Of a DNA stretch of 36,773 nt, positions 15,457 to 23,529 are shown in pieces. The translations under genes and the position numbers were made by a program. Numbering within the stretch: position 1 is the stretch's first letter; each line of letters starts with the position of its first letter. This stretch comes from Lachnospiraceae bacterium (lineage in GTDB: Bacteria; Bacillota_A; Clostridia; Lachnospirales; Lachnospiraceae). The notes below the pieces were generated by a model, which saw only the letters and a list, made by a program, of their open reading frames with translations, did no database searches and was not told the origin of the DNA. Where the stretch lies: NCBI GenBank assembly GCA_017634255.1, contig JAGBNT010000004.1, positions 1 to 36,773 on the forward strand, in the 5' to 3' direction.

Positions 15457-16788
15457 TTAATCAATTTTTGTGGAATCCAACTCAGCCAGCCTGTCCTCGC
15501 GGTTAAAGGCCGGATAGGATTTTTCTTTAAATATCTCTACATACGCCCGGAACAGCCGGTCTCTGCTCTCTCCTGCCAATCCCTTAAAGGGGTTAAAGTC
15601 CGCAGGGGGATTTCCCGCCCGGCTTATATTAAAATTATTCGATGCATTTATCCCGCTTAAGGTACTTTCATCCGCCAGATTTATATTGAGATTGGAGCAG
15701 ACGTCGGTGACCATATCCCCGGAGCTTTTTTCGACTATCACAACGTAAGGGTCGTAGCCCAGCTCCGAAGCGTTGAGATTTCCGGCCCTGTCCCCGATCT
15801 GCTTGACGGCGTAAAAGGTGAGGGGGATGTCGTCCTTGTTGAAAAAAACTACAGTATCGTCGTGGGAGACTCCTCCGCCCCCAAGGGTGCAGTTTGTCTC
15901 ATCGCTCCCTATCGAAAAGGACGCCGGCTTAAGGTCATAACCGGGGTAGTAGAAGACGTAAAAATTCTTAAGTGTCCCGCCGTTGGACGCAGTATCCACA
16001 TTATCATATACGGGATATTTCTTTTCAAAAACGGGGTTGCTCCCGAAATCCTGCAAAAAATATTTAACGGTCACATAGGCCTGGATCCGGTCGAAGGTAT
16101 TGCCTCTGTCATCGGTGACTGTACCGTTTTTCTCAGCCACAGCCACGATAAGACGGGACAGCTCTGCCATAAGATCGGCGGAATCCGTGCCCTCGTACTG
16201 GTCAGGATAGATGGACTTTATGGTCTTTATGACCTCTTCGATGTCGTTGGAATAGCTCTCCGTAAAATAGTAGGCATCATAGACGTTGCTCATGGTCTTA
16301 ATGTCCACCAGGGGATAGGAATTATAGGATAAGGTGTTGGGCTCCCGGAACATGGCGACATTGAGACTTAAAGTAGCGTCATATTTATGGTCTGCCGCGC
16401 TTTTGGCATGGAGGTTTTGAAACTCCACCTTCAGCTCATCCCCTTCCCCAAGGGTCGTAACCTTCATCCGGGTATCGTCCTGCACCATATCGTTGGCAAA
16501 GAGCGTAAAGGAGGATTTGTCTCCGCCGCTGTAGGCGTTAAACTGGCGTGCCAGTTCCTCGTACTTATGCCCCTTCATGCTCTCCATCATATCCTCTGCC
16601 ACCATCATGGCGGTAAGGCGCTCCCTGGCCTTGGCGTTGGCATAAAAAGAGCTTATGAAGCTTCTCAGCATCGGAATTGCCGCAACGGCCAGAATGCACA
16701 CAGCCACCAGCAGCTCAATCAGCGAAAAGCCTTTTTTATTCATGCGAAGCCCGGGCTTCCTCATTTTAAAGGCCTTATCCCCTTTCAT
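15457..16788 (-). CDS. PilV/GspI-like minor pilin
   Basis: The 443-residue protein has a prepilin site NKKG|FSLIELLVAV (G20|F21, Glu +5 at 25) followed by AVAAIPMLRSF, a pattern typical of PilV/GspI subunits. It would be cleaved by PilD and inserted in the pilus, probably in the tip-initiating complex with the three following minor pilins. It is longer than usual (PilV about 150-200 residues). The first ATG at 16788 lies 3 bases after the pilO stop but has no good ribosome site; the ATG at 16764 has AAGG 8 bases upstream and gives a 12-residue leader, so either start is possible. Confidence 0.85.
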   Translation of the reverse strand: MKGDKAFKMRKPGLRMNKKGFSLIELLVAVCILAVAAIPMLRSFISSFYANAKARERLTAMMVAEDMMESMKGHKYEELARQFNAYSGGDKSSFTLFANDMVQDDTRMKVTTLGEGDELKVEFQNLHAKSAADHKYDATLSLNVAMFREPNTLSYNSYPLVDIKTMSNVYDAYYFTESYSNDIEEVIKTIKSIYPDQYEGTDSADLMAELSRLIVAVAEKNGTVTDDRGNTFDRIQAYVTVKYFLQDFGSNPVFEKKYPVYDNVDTASNGGTLKNFYVFYYPGYDLKPASFSIGSDETNCTLGGGGVSHDDTVVFFNKDDIPLTFYAVKQIGDRAGNLNASELGYDPYVVIVEKSSGDMVTDVCSNLNINLADESTLSGINASNNFNISRAGNPPADFNPFKGLAGESRDRLFRAYVEIFKEKSYPAFNREDRLAELDSTKID

Positions 16789-16791
16789 TTC

Positions 16792-17697
16792 TTATTGTTC
16801 AGAGGCTTCCTCTCCATTTTCTGCCCCCTCGGGAGCTTCGTTTACAGAAACGCTGGCGAAGCCGCTGCCTCCCGGCAGTTCAAGGGAACCGAAGATATTC
16901 TGTTTACCCGTCGCCACTCCGGCTATGGAAGGCTCTTCATATACGGATCCTGTTCCAGTAAGGGAATAGCGGTTAATGGTTGCCGTTCCATTCAAAAGGC
17001 CCGTATTGGGATCATAGCCTAAGTTTACATCGGCTATGGTCGCACGGGTGGGCAGATAGGTAAAATAGTCCACCATATTTTTAAAGCCGCTATAGGAGGT
17101 TTCGAAATTATAGGTAAAGATGGAATCCCTTAAGGTTATGGGTCCGTATTCTCCGACATAGCCCGAGGGAAGCTGGGCGGTCGCGAAATGAACCTCCCCG
17201 CCGTCGGAATAGTAGGTAGCGTTGCCGTTTCTCGCCGTCGCCACATCCTCTTCGAGCTCGGTCTCCGCAGTATCGTTTCCCGCATTGCCCTGAGCCTCTT
17301 CTATAGCACCGGTGGTATCGGTGGCGTCGCCCCCCTGTCCCACGGTGTAGATATCCACCGCGGGCGTAAAGCCTATGCCGCTTCCGAGCATCGGAGCCCC
17401 GTCCTCAAGCTCGAGGGCCGAAACTATTCCGTCCTCGATAAGCACATCCGCGGGGAAATAGCTGTAGATCGCGTCTATCTCCTCTTTCATCCTGGCTGTC
17501 TCTTCTTCGTAAAACTGGAGATTTACAGCCTTTTCCTTGAGCTCAGCAACCTCTGCGCGCATGATCTCGTTCTGACTTTTAAGCTGATCTATCTTTTCCT
17601 TTCCGCTGTTATAGACAAAGGAATAAACCATTACCATGACCACCGCCGACAGGCACAGGACCAAAACAGGAATATCCTTCTTCGTAATCCCCTTCAT
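16792..17697 (-). CDS. pilO: PilO-like inner-membrane platform protein
   Basis: The 301-residue protein has a short cytoplasmic N-terminus, one membrane helix (IPVLVLCLSAVVMVMVYSFV, residues 9-28), a coiled coil at about 30-78 and a ferredoxin-like extracytoplasmic domain with TSYSGFKNMVDYFTYLPTRA near 200, the characteristic PilO segment. PilO pairs with PilN to link the PilM ring to the pilus base. It has an acidic, low-complexity insertion (about 118-155) and an acidic C-terminal tail. Its ATG overlaps the pilMN stop by one base (TGATG), so the two are translationally coupled. Confidence 0.85.
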   Translation of the reverse strand: MKGITKKDIPVLVLCLSAVVMVMVYSFVYNSGKEKIDQLKSQNEIMRAEVAELKEKAVNLQFYEEETARMKEEIDAIYSYFPADVLIEDGIVSALELEDGAPMLGSGIGFTPAVDIYTVGQGGDATDTTGAIEEAQGNAGNDTAETELEEDVATARNGNATYYSDGGEVHFATAQLPSGYVGEYGPITLRDSIFTYNFETSYSGFKNMVDYFTYLPTRATIADVNLGYDPNTGLLNGTATINRYSLTGTGSVYEEPSIAGVATGKQNIFGSLELPGGSGFASVSVNEAPEGAENGEEASEQ

Positions 17698-19274
17698 CAG
17701 TTATCACCTTCTTCCTCTGCATTTTCTCCCACAGGACGGTAGGCCATGGAAGCGGTAAACTGCACTACCTGGTTGCCTGTAAGCTCGTCTCTCGATTCGC
17801 TTATCCCGGTAACGCTTACCGACAGGACGCTGTTAAATCTTCTTAAGCTCTCTATCATATTTCCTGCCTCTTCCTTGTTCCGGCAGGTAAGGGAGAGCAC
17901 CGCATTTTTTCCGTCAGAGGAAAAGGAGGTAACGTAGGCGTTGCTGGGTATTACTTCTTCCAGCTCCTCTACAAAGGCTCTAAGCTCTTCGTTCCTGTTC
18001 TTCGTTATATCATAGATATGGGTGACCTCATTATACAGCCCCAGGGTCTCCTGATAGCTGTTAAAGGCGGTCACTACGGGCAGGAGCTCGTCGCGCTCGG
18101 CAGAAAGCTCAGCATTATCCCGGTCCTCCTGTACTCTTTCAATGAAGGTGACTCCGGTCAGTGCCAGCGCAACCAGGAGGCAGCCGGCCGACAGGAGATA
18201 CAATATCCTCGCTCTTCTGGCTTCCTTAAGAGACGCCGCCTTCTGCTTCTTCTTTTTGCCCCTGCTGTCAGTCAGGGTGAAGTCCATAGGATTTACTGCC
18301 GCGCCCATGGCGGTGACATAGTTTTCGGCAGAGTCGTCCGGAGACAGGGGCAGGCTGTCGTCAAGGCGAAGCACACCAGTTTCAAGGCCGGTAATTTCCG
18401 CTATATAGTCCGCAAGTCCCTTGAAATCCGCCGCAAAGCCCGTAAGTATTATGCTCTGAAGCTTATCGGCGCTGCGGGAATTATGATAGTCCGCCACTCT
18501 GGCAATGCCGTTTGCCAGCATTTCCAGGTCCTCGGTTATATCCGGCCCGCCTGAAGCAGCTCCAAAATAGTTATTCTGTCTGAGCTCGTCTATGGCAGCC
18601 ATTAGCTCCAGCTTTTTGGCATCCATCATGGTATCCAGGGCATCGTAGACCCCGTATGCCACGTTCCTGTGCAGGATCGGTTTTTTATTTTTGAAGATCG
18701 TGATCACGGAGGAGGTGTCGCCTATCCTTACCAGCAGGGTAGGAGCTTCGCTGACCATGGGGGCGGTGATTCTGACCAGGGCGTTTCCTATATAGTCCAG
18801 GGCCTGGAGCTTCAGCTCCAGAGAATCCGCCAGCTTGTAATAGGTCTTTATAAGGTCATTGGGTATCGCGATGACCAGGAGTTTGAGATCTTCTCCATTT
18901 TCTCCCTGGGTAGTCTCCAGGACGTTATAGCCCATTTTATAATTTGAAACGTCTACCGGAAAGTATTCCGAAGCATTGGCCGTGAGCAGGGACATTATCT
19001 TATTTGGCTTAACAGCGGGTATGATCACGTCTCTGCTGGCTATCCTGTTGGAGGAGAGGGAGAAGACCACATGCCGGGCCTTCATTCCGGCGTCGTTTAT
19101 GGCGGCGTTTAAATGCTTTGCCAAAACCACGGGATCATTTATATACCCGTCCTCGAAAACTCCCTCCGGAGTAGGTACAGTAATGGCGGAGTAGAGCCTG
19201 GGCTTCTTGCCGTTATAGTCCACCTCTGCCAGGAAGGTCAGGGATTCTGTTACTTCAATACTGATACATTTCAT
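17697..19274 (-). CDS. pilM/pilN: PilM-PilN fusion, type IV pilus assembly platform
   Basis: Residues 1 to about 330 are a PilM-like actin-fold ATPase: MKCISIEVTESLTFLAEV (phosphate-1 strand), SLLTANASEYFPVD, a second strand PTLLVRIGDTSSVITIF, and IILTGFAADFKGL. After a lysine-rich linker (about 335-350) comes one membrane helix (RILYLLSAGCLLVALALTGV, about 353-374), a coiled coil and a PilN-type extracytoplasmic domain (IPSNAYVTSFSS, SLTCRNKEEAGNMIESLRRF). In most bacteria PilM binds the short cytoplasmic N-terminal motif of PilN; here they are one 525-residue polypeptide. AGAGG lies 6 bases upstream of the ATG. The gene is first in the operon after the promoter at 19387-19395. Confidence 0.9.
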   Translation of the reverse strand: MKCISIEVTESLTFLAEVDYNGKKPRLYSAITVPTPEGVFEDGYINDPVVLAKHLNAAINDAGMKARHVVFSLSSNRIASRDVIIPAVKPNKIMSLLTANASEYFPVDVSNYKMGYNVLETTQGENGEDLKLLVIAIPNDLIKTYYKLADSLELKLQALDYIGNALVRITAPMVSEAPTLLVRIGDTSSVITIFKNKKPILHRNVAYGVYDALDTMMDAKKLELMAAIDELRQNNYFGAASGGPDITEDLEMLANGIARVADYHNSRSADKLQSIILTGFAADFKGLADYIAEITGLETGVLRLDDSLPLSPDDSAENYVTAMGAAVNPMDFTLTDSRGKKKKQKAASLKEARRARILYLLSAGCLLVALALTGVTFIERVQEDRDNAELSAERDELLPVVTAFNSYQETLGLYNEVTHIYDITKNRNEELRAFVEELEEVIPSNAYVTSFSSDGKNAVLSLTCRNKEEAGNMIESLRRFNSVLSVSVTGISESRDELTGNQVVQFTASMAYRPVGENAEEEGDN

Positions 19275-19275
19275 G

Positions 19276-19380
19276 GTGATCCTCTTTATTACCGGTCATT
19301 TTAATCACGTAAACACAGACCCAATGCCGGGCGGCAAAATAAAAACAGCTCCACCCGTGGGCATTAGATTACATAACTAG
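19276..19380 (-). promoter_or_regulatory. Structured 5' leader of the pilMN operon
   Basis: The ~106-base leader contains an inverted repeat AATGCC / GGCATT (19360-19365 and 19323-19328) with an inner GGTGG/CCGCC stem that pairs in minus-strand RNA through a G-U wobble. Nearer the start codon, GTGAT (19308-19304 on the minus strand) can pair with ATCAC (19280-19276) around the ribosome site. I found no c-di-GMP or other known riboswitch signature. Whether the fold regulates translation is unknown. Confidence 0.4.
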
Positions 19381-19386
19381 TTACAG

Positions 19387-19395
19387 ATTATATCA
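19387..19395 (-). promoter_or_regulatory. Extended -10 promoter of the pilMN-minor pilin operon
   Basis: The minus strand reads TGATATAAT, an extended -10 (TGn + TATAAT) with TATAAT at 19392-19387. No strong -35 is visible at 17 bases. The surrounding 14 bases are the same as at the pilC promoter except for one purine. The expected start is near 19380. Confidence 0.6.
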
Positions 19396-19537
19396 CCATC
19401 TTTTATAAAAAGCACTATTTCTATGGAAAAATTACCAATATTTTGGAAAAAAATGGAGATTATTCCTATATGTAGACTTGAATTACAGGGATGAGGAGTG
19501 AGTAGAAAGGCATAAAGTTTACATAAAATATGAAGAT

Positions 19538-19566
19538 AAGCACTCGCGCAAGCGGGTGCTTTTTTC
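19538..19566. terminator. Hairpin terminator between pilD and pilMN
   Basis: A 10-bp stem AAGCACTCGC / GCGGGTGCTT (19538-19547, 19552-19561) with a GCAA tetraloop lies directly after the pilD stop. On the plus strand it is followed by six T; on the minus strand the tail is only loosely U-rich (TTATCTTCATATTTT). It probably ends the pilC-pilA-pilD transcript but is the better terminator for plus-strand transcription. Confidence 0.7.
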
Positions 19567-19568
19567 AA

Positions 19569-20336
19569 TTATAGCACAAGTGACAGGTATGCTAAGATCA
19601 GGGCGTCGGAATAGAGGTAGGATAGGAGGATTCCGGCGGAGAGGTAGGGGCCGAAGGCGAACTGGCGGCCCTGGCCGAAGAATTTCATGCGGATAAGGTG
19701 GATAACGGAGCCTATGATGCAGGCGAGGACGAAGGCCAGGATTATGCCCTTCCAGCCCAGGAGCAGCCCGGCGGCGGCCATGAGCTTTATGTCTCCTCCT
19801 CCGATAGCTCTGCCGCGCGAGATAAACTGTATCAAAAGAAGAGGCACGCTTACAGCAAAAATACCGATAAGGTGACCGGGCAGGTCAGCCCTGTCGTATA
19901 TGGTAAAAGCTATACCGAGGATAAGGATAAAAATATTAAAGCCGTAAGGAATCTCCAGGGTCTTTAAGTCGATGAGGGAAAGCCCCAGGAGAGCCGAGGC
20001 TAAGAGGCATCCGATCACAGTCTCGAAGGAGAGACCATAACGGGACAGTACCCATAGGTACAAAAGCCCGTTTACTGTTTCTATCAGGGGATAGCGGGGA
20101 GAAAGGACGGCCCCGCAGCGTCGGCAGCGGCCGTGCTGGAATAAAAAGCTTAAAAGGGGAATGAGCTCATACCACGAGAGCACGGCCCCACAGCTTTCGC
20201 AGTGAGAACGGCCGTAAATAAAGTTCTCGTGCCTCGGAAGCCTGTCTGCGACTTCGCAGACAAAGCTCCCGGACACGAGACCTAAGAAAAATATCAATAT
20301 GTATACCGCTTTAAGAATTGCGGGATCAGTCAGCAT
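19569..20336 (-). CDS. pilD: Prepilin peptidase / methyltransferase
   Basis: This 255-residue polytopic membrane protein belongs to aspartic peptidase family A24A. It has the N-terminal domain with SGSFVCEVADRLPR and the zinc-binding pair CESC...CRRC (about residues 45-75), then the two catalytic aspartates in LIDLKTLEIP (about 123) and GGGDIKL (about 183). It cleaves prepilin leaders after glycine and N-methylates the new terminus. It lies 19 bases after the major pilin gene, is the only peptidase seen here, and should process the five prepilins of this locus. All motifs are intact. Confidence 0.95.
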   Translation of the reverse strand: MLTDPAILKAVYILIFFLGLVSGSFVCEVADRLPRHENFIYGRSHCESCGAVLSWYELIPLLSFLFQHGRCRRCGAVLSPRYPLIETVNGLLYLWVLSRYGLSFETVIGCLLASALLGLSLIDLKTLEIPYGFNIFILILGIAFTIYDRADLPGHLIGIFAVSVPLLLIQFISRGRAIGGGDIKLMAAAGLLLGWKGIILAFVLACIIGSVIHLIRMKFFGQGRQFAFGPYLSAGILLSYLYSDALILAYLSLVL

Positions 20337-20355
20337 TCCACCTCAGACCAGATTC

Positions 20356-20919
20356 TTAATTGCCGGATGCAGTACCGGAACCGGAGCCGCTGCTTGAGCC
20401 GCTGCCCTGCTGGAAGGCATCCGCAAACTTTTTAGCATTTTCTGCATTTGGGCCTGTCGCTGTATACGTAAAGGTAACAACTCCCTTGTCGTCCACCTTA
20501 ACACTGATAACATAGCTGGTCCAGTTGTTCTTACTCTTACACTTAATATCGTTTAACGTCAGGCTGTCTGAGGTCTGTGCAGTAATACCAGCCTCCTTAA
20601 GTGCATTGAGGACCGTTGTTGTATCCGATCCGGATCCGCCTATGACAGCCTTATCCTTATCTACCGTAACAGTTGCTCCCCCGGTAGTGATTATATTGTC
20701 CTCCACCTCGGTATCCGCGATATAAGCGATGATGGCGTTTGAAATCTCTCTCGCATTTGCGATGTCCGCGGTATTCCTCGACCTCTCAACATATTTCAAA
20801 AACTGAGGAGCAAGGATAGCTACCAGAATAGCCATTATGGCTATAACTATGATCAGCTCCACCAGTGAAAATCCCTTATTGTTCTTCCTTCTCTCTTTGA
20901 TTTCCCTCAACTTTTTCAT
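20356..20919 (-). CDS. pilA: Major type IV pilin
   Basis: The 187-residue prepilin has a 16-residue basic leader ending NNKG|FSLVELIIVIAIMAIL with Glu at +5 (E21). The mature chain is about 171 residues: a long hydrophobic/amphipathic alpha-1 helix, a short beta-rich head without cysteines near the C-terminus (one cysteine at KCKSK), and a flexible Gly/Ser tail (QQGSGSSSGSGSG). Position directly between pilC and pilD, ordinary size and a very strong ribosome site (GGAGGCAGGAGAG) support a role as the main fibre subunit. It is co-transcribed with pilC from the promoter at 22278-22306; no separate strong promoter is clear in the 55 bases before it. Confidence 0.9.
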   Translation of the reverse strand: MKKLREIKERRKNNKGFSLVELIIVIAIMAILVAILAPQFLKYVERSRNTADIANAREISNAIIAYIADTEVEDNIITTGGATVTVDKDKAVIGGSGSDTTTVLNALKEAGITAQTSDSLTLNDIKCKSKNNWTSYVISVKVDDKGVVTFTYTATGPNAENAKKFADAFQQGSGSSSGSGSGTASGN

Positions 20920-20974
20920 CTCTCCTGCCTCCTGTATCTAAAATATATTTAAAAGATCATTTATTTACTGTTTA

Positions 20975-22192
20975 TCAAAGATTATCCAAACTCTCATACA
21001 TAGACATCATAGGTGCCATTATCGCCATGATAAGGAAGCCTACTATTCCGGCGAGGATTATTATGATTGCCGGCTCCATCGCCGCCATGAGGGTCTGGGT
21101 AGCTATCTCCACCTCTTCCTCATAATACTCCGCCAGCTTGGTCAGCAGCCCCTCCATATCTCCGGACTCTTCACCTATCCTCGTCATCTGGTAGACCATA
21201 GGCGGAAACTCACCCGATTCCTCTAAGGGCCTCGACAGCGGAACGCCCTGCATTATCTCGTTTCTGCACTCCCTTATGGCATCCTCTATAATAGCGTTGC
21301 CAACCGTTCCGGCGGTAATTCCCACCGCCTCGTCCACTGATATACCCGCTGCCAGCATCGTGCTCATCGTCCTCGCAAAACGCGCACAGCAGGTCTTTAT
21401 GGTAAGGTTTCCGAAGACCGGTGCCCTAAGCGCTATTCTCCCGAAGACCCTGCGGCCCGACTCTGTCTTCCCGTAGAGCTTCAACGCTATCACTATGGCT
21501 ATAATTACCAGAATGATAAGATACCAAAACTTTATTATAAAATCGCTTAATTTTACTACCGCAACCGTTATCCCCGGAAGCTTCGCCCCGAGGTCGTTGA
21601 ACATGACCACGTATCTCGGGATGACAAAGGTGAGCATAAGGATTATAACTCCGACTGCCACGATACCAACCACGATTGGGTAGACCATGGCCTTTCGCAT
21701 AAGTGCCTTGAGCTTGGCCTCCTTCTCATAGTGAATCGCCATACGCTCAAAGGCTATATCCAGGGCACCGGTGGCCTCTCCGGCTTCCACCATATTGATA
21801 AGGAGCTCCGGATAGACCTTGCTGTCGAGCCTCATGGAGTCCGAAAGCGTCTCTCCCTTTTCAACCGAGATCTGCGTATTCCTTACGGTCTTTCTAAGCA
21901 CGGCGTTCTGGGTCTGGTCCGCAAGCATCTTAAGCGCGTCTATAATGGTAACGCCTGCCTGGGTCATAGCCACGAACTGACGGCAAAAAACCGAGAAATC
22001 CCTTGCTCCGGGTTTTCTCGTGCCGATGCTAAACTCTATATTTTTGTCCAGCGCGTCAGCCTCCGATACCTCAAGCACCAAAAGTCCGCCGCCCTTGATT
22101 TTCTCTCTGGCTTCGACCTCGTTGTCCGCCTGAAGCTGACCGCGTATTTCTTTTCCTGTCCGGTCAACCGCCGAATAAGTATAACTAGTCAC
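20975..22192 (-). CDS. pilC: Type IV pilus inner-membrane platform protein
   Basis: The 405-residue protein contains two GspF/T2SF repeats (about residues 65-190 and 270-395), each with membrane helices (VVGIVAVGVIILMLTFVIP, PAIIIILAGIVGFLIMAIM). Typical elements are FCRQFVAMTQAGVTI, LINMVEAGEATGAL and QMTRIGEESGDM. PilC is the rotor-like platform that the PilB and PilT ATPases turn. I start it at GTG 22192 (VTSYTYSAVDRTGKE) because GAAGG is 5 bases upstream; an earlier in-frame ATG at 22234 has no ribosome site. It is the first gene of the pilC-pilA-pilD unit. Confidence 0.93.
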   Translation of the reverse strand: MTSYTYSAVDRTGKEIRGQLQADNEVEAREKIKGGGLLVLEVSEADALDKNIEFSIGTRKPGARDFSVFCRQFVAMTQAGVTIIDALKMLADQTQNAVLRKTVRNTQISVEKGETLSDSMRLDSKVYPELLINMVEAGEATGALDIAFERMAIHYEKEAKLKALMRKAMVYPIVVGIVAVGVIILMLTFVIPRYVVMFNDLGAKLPGITVAVVKLSDFIIKFWYLIILVIIAIVIALKLYGKTESGRRVFGRIALRAPVFGNLTIKTCCARFARTMSTMLAAGISVDEAVGITAGTVGNAIIEDAIRECRNEIMQGVPLSRPLEESGEFPPMVYQMTRIGEESGDMEGLLTKLAEYYEEEVEIATQTLMAAMEPAIIIILAGIVGFLIMAIMAPMMSMYESLDNL

Positions 22193-22277
22193 AATAACCT
22201 TCTGTATCCAAAGTATTGATAAATTGAACCGCATTACAACTCAATGCACAGAAAATGCGCTTAAATTGCATAGTCCG

Positions 22278-22306
22278 ACTATATCACCATTACATTTTTT
22301 TTGCAA
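22278..22306 (-). promoter_or_regulatory. Promoter of the pilC-pilA-pilD operon
   Basis: On the minus strand TTGCAA (22306-22301) is followed after 17 bases by TATAGT (22283-22278), preceded by TG at the extended -10 position. The start would be near 22271, leaving an ~80-base leader. The -10 block matches the pilMN promoter. Confidence 0.7.
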
Positions 22307-22375
22307 CGATTATGTTAACAAATAATAGGTTCTGTCAAATATGCCTGACCCGCTCCGGGCTGAATTGCAACAAGC

Positions 22376-23428
22376 TTACAGCAGCTTCCTCTCAATATAA
22401 GAGTAGTCCTGCGCAAAGGAAATGGCCGTATCCCTGCTGATCTTATTCTTGATATAGAGCTCCGCCAGATAGTCGTCCAGGAGCATCATCCCGGCCTTTC
22501 TGCTGGTCTGTATCATCGAGGTTATCTGGTAGGTCTTGCCCTCACGGATAAGGTTCCTTATCGCGGGATTGGGTACCATTACCTCAAAGGCCGCGCAGCG
22601 TCCGCCTCCAAGGGTCGGAAGGAGCTGCTGGGATACGACGCACTCTAAGACCGTCGAAAGCTGGATCCTTATCTGCTCCTGCTGATGGGGCGGGAAGACG
22701 TCGATGATACGGTCGATAGTGGCCGCCGCGCCCATCGTGTGCAGGGTGGAAAAGACCAGGTGGCCGGTCTCGGCCGCAGTTACCGCCGTGGAGATAGTGT
22801 CGAGGTCCCTCATCTCTCCGAGGAGGACGATATCCGGGTCCTGTCTTAAGACCGCCCTCAGGGCATCGGCGTAGCTCTGGGTATCGAGCCCCACCTCCCT
22901 CTGATTGACGATGGCCGTCTGCGACCGGTGCAGGTACTCTATAGGGTCCTCAAGGGTGATTATATGCACCGGGTATTTGCGGTTTATCTCATTTATAAGG
23001 GAGGCCAGGGTCGTGGACTTACCGGAGCCGGTAGGTCCGGTGACCAGCACCAGTCCCCTCTTCTTATTCGTAGTCTCGACCACTGCCGCGGGCAGGTTTA
23101 AGTCCTCCGGCGTGGGGATATTGTAGGGCAGGAGTCTTAAGGCCGCGGCGTAGGAGCCTCTGGACATAAACACATTTATACGGAAACGCCCAATTCCCTC
23201 TACCGAGAGGGCCAGGTCGATCTCGCCCTTTTCCTTGAGCTCCGCGATATTCTGCTCGTTTAAAACCGGAAGGATAAGCCTTTCGGTGTCCGCCGGCATG
23301 AGCCTGTCCTCCTCGATGGGGACCAGCTTGCCGTCGATCCTCAGCATGGCGGGACGTCCCACGGAAAAATGCACGTCACTGGCGCCCCTGTCCATTGCGG
23401 CCCTTAAAGCCTCTTTAATATCCTGCAT
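22376..23428 (-). CDS. pilT: Pilus retraction ATPase
   Basis: The 350-residue hexameric motor has the full PilT set: SDVHFSVGRP near the N-terminus, Walker A GPTGSGKST (about 130), Asp box ITLEDPIEYLH, Walker B DPDIVLLGEMRD (about 197-208), the His-box residues in ETGHLVFSTLHT, and AIRNLIREGK, the conserved C-terminal motif needed for retraction. It therefore looks fully active, unlike the paralogue at 30016. GGGGG lies 7 bases before the ATG. It is about 100 bases downstream of pilB, with nested hairpins between them. Confidence 0.95.
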   Translation of the reverse strand: MQDIKEALRAAMDRGASDVHFSVGRPAMLRIDGKLVPIEEDRLMPADTERLILPVLNEQNIAELKEKGEIDLALSVEGIGRFRINVFMSRGSYAAALRLLPYNIPTPEDLNLPAAVVETTNKKRGLVLVTGPTGSGKSTTLASLINEINRKYPVHIITLEDPIEYLHRSQTAIVNQREVGLDTQSYADALRAVLRQDPDIVLLGEMRDLDTISTAVTAAETGHLVFSTLHTMGAAATIDRIIDVFPPHQQEQIRIQLSTVLECVVSQQLLPTLGGGRCAAFEVMVPNPAIRNLIREGKTYQITSMIQTSRKAGMMLLDDYLAELYIKNKISRDTAISFAQDYSYIERKLL

Positions 23429-23452
23429 TGAAAAACCCCCTATTATTTTTGA

Positions 23453-23515
23453 GGCGCTTTAAGCGCCTTGCCTGCTTGCCGCCGCGCAGCTTCAGCTGCC
23501 TTTCATCGGCGGCAA
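23453..23515. repeat. Two inverted-repeat hairpins between pilB and pilT
   Basis: GGCGCTT-T-AAGCGCC (23453-23467) forms one hairpin. TTGCCGCC / GGCGGCAA (23476-23483, 23508-23515) encloses a second, GCAGCT-TC-AGCTGC (23486-23499). They fill most of the 101-base gap. No U-run follows on the minus strand, so they are more likely mRNA-stabilising or REP-like elements than terminators. Confidence 0.65.
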
Positions 23516-23529
23516 TCCGCCAATCAATA

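Noticed and set aside
19275..19395. c-di-GMP riboswitch in the pilMN leader
   Set aside because: I looked for the GEMM-I and GEMM-II conserved elements and did not find them; the leader is also short for these classes.
19377..19568. 63-codon minus-strand open frame between pilD and pilMN
   Set aside because: It overlaps the terminator hairpin and ends at the pilMN promoter; no ribosome site or motif.
22320..22375. Terminator after pilT
   Set aside because: The CCCG-GAG-CGGG hairpin there is short and not followed by a T-run; it is too weak to call.
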